Shown here: positions 58,792-64,000 of the stretch, in pieces
How the letters are laid out: the number at the start of each line of letters is the position of its first letter
How positions within the stretch are numbered: the stretch's first letter is position 1
Made by a program: the position numbers and the translations under genes
Assembly: GCA_945957605.1 (NCBI GenBank)
Contig: CAMFLR010000004.1
Location: 310,001-374,000, forward strand
DNA: 64,000 nucleotides
Direction: 5' to 3'
Source: an uncultured Isosphaeraceae bacterium
GTDB lineage: Bacteria; Planctomycetota; Planctomycetia; Isosphaerales; Isosphaeraceae
The notes under the pieces: generated by a model
What the model was told of the DNA's origin: nothing
Seen by the model: the letters and a program-made list of their open reading frames with translations, nothing else
Databases searched by the model: none

Positions 58792-59491
58792 TTATTGTCA
58801 TTCGCGAAGCCGCAATGGCTTGCACTTGCTGCCGATGATTGGCAGTGCTGCGTAGGAGCATCGGAAGATCCGGTAATATGCCGGATACCTTTGATGCGCT
58901 CCTGATTGGTGAGCAAGTGATCGCTGGTACGCTCTTCACAAGAGGAATGCCTGCGTCGACTGTACGCGGACGCGGCGCGTTTGTCTCGACGTCGCGTTTG
59001 GCATTCGCCGATGGTTTGAACCCGCGCACGTTGCTGCCACGGTCTAAACCGACCGGCTGAGCACTTTTCGGTCGGCGAGGTTTGTTTTCCTCTCAGCTTG
59101 AATTGAGACGAACGTCGCGCGAGTGATGTACCTCAAAGCGCTGCACGGACACTGGTCGATGGGCTACGATGCCATCCGCCGCCGTTGTGTCTTCCTCCAC
59201 GCTGCGAAGAAGCGTTCATTCAGCCGCGTCTCGCGGACGCCACTTCGCCCCATTAATGTTGCGTGGAGCAATACAGATCCATATGTAAACCAACTTAAAA
59301 GTCTGTAACCTTATGTTCGTTCACCCCGGCCCGCCGACTAATCTGGTCGCACGAATCAATCGCACAGCGAATTCGTCCTCTTCAAAAACATCGCCTGGTC
59401 GATTCCCAATGATTCCTGAAATTCCGGTCGCATTCTGCCTGCCCCGTTCCTCTATCTAGGTGTAAATGAAATCGTGGCGGGGAGGGAGCCC
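58792..59491. other. Gene-poor region after the tRNA
   Basis: About 700 bases between the tRNA and the sigma-factor gene lack a convincing coding region. Short open frames at 58839-59060 and 59123-59308 have no recognisable motif or good ribosome-binding site. No integrase, repeat of the tRNA 3' end or insertion element was found. It must include the sigma operon promoter. Confidence 0.5.
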
Positions 59492-60031
59492 ATGAAGGCA
59501 GATGCAGACATCGTTCGTGCTGTGCTTCGTGGCGACCGGGAGGCATTCGCCGCTCTGGTCACGCGGTACGAACGCGCAGTCTGGGCGACGACATGGCGTG
59601 TTCTGCGAGACCATCACGCCGCGTCAGACGCAGGGCAGGAAGCGTTCCTCCAGGCGTTTCATCGTCTCGGTGATCTTCGTCTACCCGAACGCTTCGGCGT
59701 CTGGGTGCTGCGCATTGCTCGGCACGAAGCGATTCGTCTGGCACGCCGAAAATCGCAGAAACGCAACGGTTCACTTGATGAGCCCGACGCAATCGCCTTC
59801 ACGTGTCATGACGCCTCGACAAATCAAATGACCGACGACGCTGAAGGCCTGCTCACGGCCGTGGCTCGACTTCCTGAGCATGAGCGCGTCGTCGTCGTTC
59901 TCCACTACCTCGAAGGTCACAGCGTGACCGAGATTGCCGCGATGCTTGAGAGGCCGGTCGGAACGGTCACCAAGCAACTCTCACGCGCGATCGGGCGGTT
60001 GCGAATCAAAACGAAAGGGGTGCTCGAATGA
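59492..60031 (+). CDS. ECF-type RNA polymerase sigma factor
   Basis: The 179-residue protein has sigma region 2 (DREAFAALVTRYERAVWATT, DAGQEAFLQAFHRL, FGVWVLRIARHEAIRLAR) and region 4 (LPEHERVVVVLHYLEGHSVT, EIAAMLERPVGTVTKQLSRA). It belongs to the extracytoplasmic-function group. ATG 59492 has GGAGGGAG directly upstream. The stop overlaps the next gene's ATG (ATGA), so the two are co-translated; the partner is a membrane-anchored protein that may act as anti-sigma factor. Confidence 0.95.
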   Translation: MKADADIVRAVLRGDREAFAALVTRYERAVWATTWRVLRDHHAASDAGQEAFLQAFHRLGDLRLPERFGVWVLRIARHEAIRLARRKSQKRNGSLDEPDAIAFTCHDASTNQMTDDAEGLLTAVARLPEHERVVVVLHYLEGHSVTEIAAMLERPVGTVTKQLSRAIGRLRIKTKGVLE

Positions 60032-61620
60032 GGTCGCCGGATGATCTGGAAGATCGCATGGCCGAGCTTCGCGATGCGTGGCCGATCGGTTCAATGGTCG
60101 ACGACGTTATGATTCGAATCGAGGGCAGGGCAGCCGTCCAGCGACACAGACGCCGCCGCACACTGACGTTAGGATTATCCCTATCGGGTCTCGCTGCCGC
60201 GGCTGTGCTTGCAATGATCCTCTTCATGAACCACCCGAAGACGCTTCTGGCCGCGGTGCTGGAAGGCCTCGATCGCGCACAATCAGCCCACATTACCGAC
60301 ACAATGTGGAACGACCAGAACACCACTTTTCAGACCGAAATCTGGTACCGTCGCGGCGAGGGCCTTCGCATGGAATCGCCCGAGCAGGTCATCGTGCAGG
60401 ATGGAAAAATTCAGTGGTCCTGGTCGAGAGGCCCTGGCATCACCGAGCCGGTCGTGCACCGTCAGCGCTGGCCAGGATTCTTCACGCTGGGCTTCTTTGT
60501 GAATCTGGCGTTGCCGGATTTCCAGGTCGATTGGGCGCGATTCCGAACTCCCGGACTCGACCGTGCGGTGGATGGGCGGCTGTGTCGTGGTTACACGCTT
60601 TCGCTGGCCGAATTGGAGAAAACGCCAGACGGCGTGAAGGCCGCCGATAACCTGGATCGCCGCGTCCTGATTCTGGCCGAAACCGGCGGCCGCATTGACC
60701 TCGTCACGTTCGAGCGACGTTCTGCAGGTGGTGCCTGGAAGCGGGAGCGTGAGATTCACATCGAATACGACGCGTCTGTTGCGCCAAAAAAAGTCGCGAC
60801 CCAGTTCCCAGCTGGAGTTCGTATCGTCGATTGCGATCAGGTTTTCCAGAGCCTTTATCCGATTGAGAAAGCACTGCACCGCGTTGAGTTGGGCGGTCTG
60901 ATGTTGGCAGTGCACGACGTCCAGCCGATGAAGGATCGCGAAGGATTTTATGTCGTCTCGTCCGTCCGCGGCACCCCCGAGTTCCTGAAGCAATACCCCC
61001 CGCGCACTCGCCCCTTTAACGCTGAGATCTCGTTTCTCGACGTCGCGTCGCAGCCGATGACGAACCGAATGTGGGGAGCGAAATATGACATCATTGGCCT
61101 TGGAGAGGCGAACCGCGACGGCGTGGAGTATCGCTGGTGGGTGGTCATCCCTCGACGCCTATTTCAGATGAAAGACGGCAAGCGAGTGTACGAGCCCGAC
61201 AGCAACCACGCGTGGACACCCAGCGAACCCGGCCGGCTCGACGACCTGGAAGGCAAAGCACGAGTACCACTCGCGGCGTTCTACCTCGACGACAAGCACC
61301 GCGACGCTCGAGGTGTGCAGGAACAGGTATCGACCTGGGCCGTCGTGCCGGTCCCGCCGGATCGTCCGGCCGCGACGTGGGAACAGGTCACCGCACGGGT
61401 CCGTCACGATGTGTTGATCATGGGCACCGGCGACGTGGGACATCTGTATGGTGTCCCGGCCGATGCCAAGCCCGATCCGATCATGGGCCGCAGCCTTACG
61501 AGCTTCCTGCCTGACCAGATCTCTGAAGCCGACTTTACAGCAGCAGTGCGACGCGGTCTCGACGACATGCGACAACACGACGAGATCAGGCCGGCCGAAG
61601 CAGCGATGCCGATTCGCTGA
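60028..61620 (+). CDS. Membrane-anchored sigma-factor partner, unknown family
   Basis: The 530-residue protein has a short cytoplasmic N-terminus (about 48 residues), one transmembrane helix (TLGLSLSGLAAAAVLAMILF) and a long extracytoplasmic domain. The first half of that domain (LLAAVLEGLDRAQSAHITDT, EIWYRRGEGLRMESPEQVIV) resembles lipoprotein-carrier/outer-membrane-sensor folds found in planctomycete ECF partners. The rest has no recognisable motif. ATGA coupling to the sigma gene suggests an anti-sigma or sensor function. A zinc-binding HxxxCxxC motif is absent. Confidence 0.85.
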   Translation: MRSPDDLEDRMAELRDAWPIGSMVDDVMIRIEGRAAVQRHRRRRTLTLGLSLSGLAAAAVLAMILFMNHPKTLLAAVLEGLDRAQSAHITDTMWNDQNTTFQTEIWYRRGEGLRMESPEQVIVQDGKIQWSWSRGPGITEPVVHRQRWPGFFTLGFFVNLALPDFQVDWARFRTPGLDRAVDGRLCRGYTLSLAELEKTPDGVKAADNLDRRVLILAETGGRIDLVTFERRSAGGAWKREREIHIEYDASVAPKKVATQFPAGVRIVDCDQVFQSLYPIEKALHRVELGGLMLAVHDVQPMKDREGFYVVSSVRGTPEFLKQYPPRTRPFNAEISFLDVASQPMTNRMWGAKYDIIGLGEANRDGVEYRWWVVIPRRLFQMKDGKRVYEPDSNHAWTPSEPGRLDDLEGKARVPLAAFYLDDKHRDARGVQEQVSTWAVVPVPPDRPAATWEQVTARVRHDVLIMGTGDVGHLYGVPADAKPDPIMGRSLTSFLPDQISEADFTAAVRRGLDDMRQHDEIRPAEAAMPIR

Positions 61621-61695
61621 GGCCCATTTCGCGACGTCGACAGAACTAGACGCGGTTCATTTCGCAAGCCTCATTGAGCGACCGCGAAATGGGCC
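61621..61695 (+). repeat. 13-bp perfect inverted repeat after the sigma operon
   Basis: GGCCCATTTCGCG (61621-61633), starting right after the stop codon, and its exact complement (61683-61695) flank 49 bases. They could form a long hairpin or a protein-binding pair. The inner segment contains another CATTTCGC. Confidence 0.5.
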
Positions 61696-62145
61696 GCGTC
61701 GACTCTTCTCGAGTTTTAGCCGATCGCAAGCAGAAAGCCCGCTTACGAAATTAAATCGGTTCGGAGGAACGACTTGATGTCGGCGCATCCGCAAACGACT
61801 CGACAATCGCCTGGTGATTCAATCACACAGCAAGAAAAACGTTGAACCTCTCGTCGATCGTAACTTTCCTAGCGGCCACGCGCAATTGACAGGCACAATC
61901 ACGGCGACACGATTGCAAATATATTGGTTTATGGACGAGGTCATATACTCGCCGAAATCATGTGGCACTTTAGATCACAACTCATGCATATACACATATT
62001 TAATCATTGCGATCCCGCATAACATTAGAGTTCAACGATTACTTTGTAACTTCTTTTTTTTCGCGGAGGATGATTCACTTCGAGGCAAATCGTTTGCACA
62101 CGAGCGGTCGGATTGCGAGCTTCAATCGACTAGGGCTATCTTGTT
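61696..62145. other. AT-rich intergenic region
   Basis: This 450-base tract between the sigma-operon repeat and the thioredoxin-like gene 3' end becomes markedly AT-rich at 61910-62080. One 22-codon frame (61777-61845) has GGAGG 9 bases upstream but no other support. No RNA or longer gene is seen. Confidence 0.45.
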
Positions 62146-63291
62146 TCAGTTCCTTCTTAGCAATTCGGGAATCATCGTTTCGAGCTTGCCTCGCGCATAA
62201 ATCGAGTGCAAGTTGCCCTTTTGGTCGATCACGTAAATCCTCGGAATCCCACTCTCTACAAGCGCGAACCTTGACCTATCCTGTGCAGAGCCGTCAGCGA
62301 GAAAGTACTGTGGCCAGCGAACGTCATTCGCAGCCACAAACGCCTCGAGCTTTGCGAGCCCCTGTTCGGTCTGTCGATCCAGGCTTATGCCGATGAACTC
62401 GACACCGCGCAGATGATACTGGTCGTACAGCCGCTTCAGCCTCGGCATTTCCTCAAGGCATGGGCCGCACCATGTCGCCCAAAAATCGACAACTACAACC
62501 TTGCCGCGCAGGTCGGCGATATTGATCCGCTTGCCAGTCGTCACGTCGTCGAATTCAAACGCAAATGGCTTGCCCACGCCTGCGAGTTTCGCAAGAAGGG
62601 ATTCGGCCTGCGCCGCGAACGAACTCGTGGGATAGTCGCCAATTACCCGAAACAGTAAAGCGGATTGTTGGTCCGAATCTCGGAGACGGCGCGCAAGCCG
62701 AAACAGCAAGTCCGCCCCGCGATTGTCGTTCGGCGCCAGCCGAATGAACTCATCGATAGCCGGAAGACTGCTGAGCGAAGGAGGCCACGATTCGAGCCCA
62801 ACTTCCGCTTTCCAATACACAACTTCGACCTTGGTTCTCTCATTCCTGGTACCCACAAGCACAGCATTCATCTCATCACTGAGTTGTCTGAACCAAGGCA
62901 GGGCAGCCTCCTCAGAAATGCGCTTTATGTCCGCGCCGGCCTTCCGAAGAGTGCGTATCGATTCACTGCGTTTGTCAATCACCTGCAAAATTTGAGAACG
63001 CCAGATATCACCCAACAGCTCCGGTAGACGATCGTTCTCCGGGTCAGTCTTTAGAAGCTCGCGCACAAGCACCGCTTTTCGACGATGGACCTCATCAACT
63101 CTGGCGGCAAATTCAGCGATTAATCTCTTATCCTTGAGTGCTTCCTCACTAGGCCGAGGCGGAAACGATATCTTGTCGATCTCGGCCAAGATCGCGCTCG
63201 CTTGCCGCCCATCGGCACCGGCAATCTCGGGTCTAGAACTAACAAGTCCGATGAAAAGCGCGAAGCATGCTATCGAATTCGCCTTGCTCAT
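62146..63291 (-). CDS. Secreted TlpA-like thioredoxin-domain protein
   Basis: The 381-residue protein has a signal peptide (MSKANSIACFALFIGLVSSR), a long helical region (about 25-240) and a C-terminal AhpC/TlpA thioredoxin fold with KVVVVDFWATWCGPCLEEMP (redox CGPC), EFIGISLDRQ and the cis-Pro SGIPRIYVID. It likely reduces disulfides or acts in cytochrome c maturation outside the cytoplasm. ATG 63291 gives a proper signal; the longer reading to 63357 adds charged residues. AAAGGACGG precedes the ATG. Confidence 0.85.
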   Translation of the reverse strand: MSKANSIACFALFIGLVSSRPEIAGADGRQASAILAEIDKISFPPRPSEEALKDKRLIAEFAARVDEVHRRKAVLVRELLKTDPENDRLPELLGDIWRSQILQVIDKRSESIRTLRKAGADIKRISEEAALPWFRQLSDEMNAVLVGTRNERTKVEVVYWKAEVGLESWPPSLSSLPAIDEFIRLAPNDNRGADLLFRLARRLRDSDQQSALLFRVIGDYPTSSFAAQAESLLAKLAGVGKPFAFEFDDVTTGKRINIADLRGKVVVVDFWATWCGPCLEEMPRLKRLYDQYHLRGVEFIGISLDRQTEQGLAKLEAFVAANDVRWPQYFLADGSAQDRSRFALVESGIPRIYVIDQKGNLHSIYARGKLETMIPELLRRN

Positions 63292-63478
63292 CCTGGACCG
63301 TCCTTTATCGAAACGCACAAATCGAAATATTTCCGGATAATCTCCTATTTGTTCCATAAGTTTGCTCTCTTAAACGTCGCCGGGCAAGAACCATTTTTGA
63401 GACAATGAGCGGCAATGTCCGCCGGTCTCGACCTTGGCAAAATGGATCGCATTAGCTGACCATTCTCGACACGAGGCC

Positions 63479-64000
63479 ATGATGCTCTCGCTGCTGATTA
63501 CCTTGCTCACCCTCCGATGCGTCGATGCGAAATCCGAAGACGCGTTCGCTCAACGTGGCTATTACATCACGTTCATGCGGATGCCGACTTACGACCTGGC
63601 CGACTGGAAAAAGATTGTGGACGGTATTCACGACGACGGCGGCAACACGCTGCTACTCTGGGTCGCTGGAGCATTTCGATCGCCGAAATTCCCGATAACG
63701 TGGCGATACAACGCCGATCACGAGAATATCCGCCAAGACTTCGTTCGGGCTTTGATCGACCACGCTCATTCGAAGGGGATCAAGGTGCTCCTTGGCTTTA
63801 CTCCGTTCGGATATGACGGCGTGAACCAGTACTCATTGGAGCATACGAACCTTAAAGCAATTGGCAAGGACGGCAAACCGGTGCAACCCTTCGGCATTGG
63901 CTGCTGGGGTTTTAATCTTTGTCCGTCGAAGCCTGAGTCGCAGCGGTTTATGCTCGAGTATACGCGTGAAATGGTGTTCGATTTTTATCCGAACGCCGAC
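63479..64000 (+). CDS. TIM-barrel glycoside-hydrolase-like protein (3' end beyond the window)
   Basis: The frame is open from ATG 63479 to the window edge (174 codons seen). A signal peptide (MMLSLLITLLTLRCVDA) is followed by barrel strands: RGYYITFMRMPTYDLADWKK, DGGNTLLLWVAGAF, DHAHSKGIKVLLGFTPFGYD and GCWGFNLCPSKPESQRFML. The fold resembles putative glycosidases of the GHL/hydrolase-barrel type; catalytic residues are not in the visible part. GAGG lies just upstream. The C-terminus lies outside the window. Confidence 0.7.
   Translation, partial: MMLSLLITLLTLRCVDAKSEDAFAQRGYYITFMRMPTYDLADWKKIVDGIHDDGGNTLLLWVAGAFRSPKFPITWRYNADHENIRQDFVRALIDHAHSKGIKVLLGFTPFGYDGVNQYSLEHTNLKAIGKDGKPVQPFGIGCWGFNLCPSKPESQRFMLEYTREMVFDFYPNAD

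Noticed and set aside
58751-59029. Minus-strand frame with GDAGFEPATPAV at its end
   Set aside because: That peptide is the classic false translation of a tRNA T-arm/acceptor region; the frame runs into tRNA-Val.
58718-59491. Possible integrated element or attachment site behind the tRNA
   Set aside because: No integrase, no repeat of the tRNA 3' end and no mobile gene are visible. The region is simply gene-poor.

Overview
The window is GC-rich bacterial chromosome and almost certainly planctomycete. It carries two DUF1559 prepilin-like proteins (N-terminal [12 protein letters not shown] segment, C-terminal ADGSVRFIK-type tail). It also has a large PVC-type dehydrogenase/HEAT/cytochrome c protein, several other secreted c-type cytochromes and densely packed genes on both strands. 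GTG and TTG starts are common. I see no insertion sequence, phage, CRISPR array or integrase; the only RNA gene is tRNA-Val(CAC).

Layout. 0.2-4.1 kb: membrane protein, HtrA-type protease, TPR protein, iron-dependent alcohol dehydrogenase. 4.3-13.2 kb: a signalling block on the plus strand, namely a receiver-PP2C (RsbU-like) protein, STAS protein, CheY-like receiver, CheA, chemoreceptor, CheW, CheR and CheB, with no flagellar genes. 13.3-24.1 kb: DUF1559 protein, a giant FAD/Fe-S D-2-hydroxyacid dehydrogenase, a divergent NuoE-NuoF fusion followed by an unusual Fe-S protein with two cyclic-nucleotide-binding domains, a membrane protein/regulator pair, and IspH. 24.1-37.7 kb: PVC dehydrogenase, PNPOx-like protein, then a minus-strand sugar block read as tkt, gnd, zwf-opcA, glk and a GH63-like glucosidase, which together form an oxidative pentose-phosphate module. 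38-42.9 kb: multiheme cytochrome, PyrD, DUF1559 protein, lipoprotein and methyltransferase.

43-47.5 kb: an iron-uptake pair resembling FetM-FetP. The permease carries a fused amicyanin-like cupredoxin domain. It lies behind a near-consensus promoter overlapped by a perfect 7-1-7 Fur-like palindrome and is closed by an intrinsic terminator; a di-heme oxidoreductase follows. 47.5-49.9 kb: myo-inositol oxygenase, with its Shine-Dalgarno inside a long hairpin, and a GH13 enzyme. 50.1-55.3 kb: a compact type-VII-secretion-like locus with two small proteins sharing a W-x-D-x5-F signature, a helical 165-residue protein and a 1337-residue coiled-coil FtsK/EccC-like ATPase. 55.3-58.8 kb: acyltransferase-like membrane protein, small proteins, two TatA/B-type genes and tRNA-Val. 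59.5-64 kb: an ECF sigma factor coupled to a membrane-anchored partner, a TlpA-like thioredoxin and the start of a TIM-barrel glycosidase-like protein cut by the window end.

The strongest candidates for undescribed biology are the WXG-like/FtsK locus, the NADH-input Fe-S/cyclic-nucleotide module and the cupredoxin-fused iron permease with its operator. All functional statements come from reading motifs and context; no database search was run.
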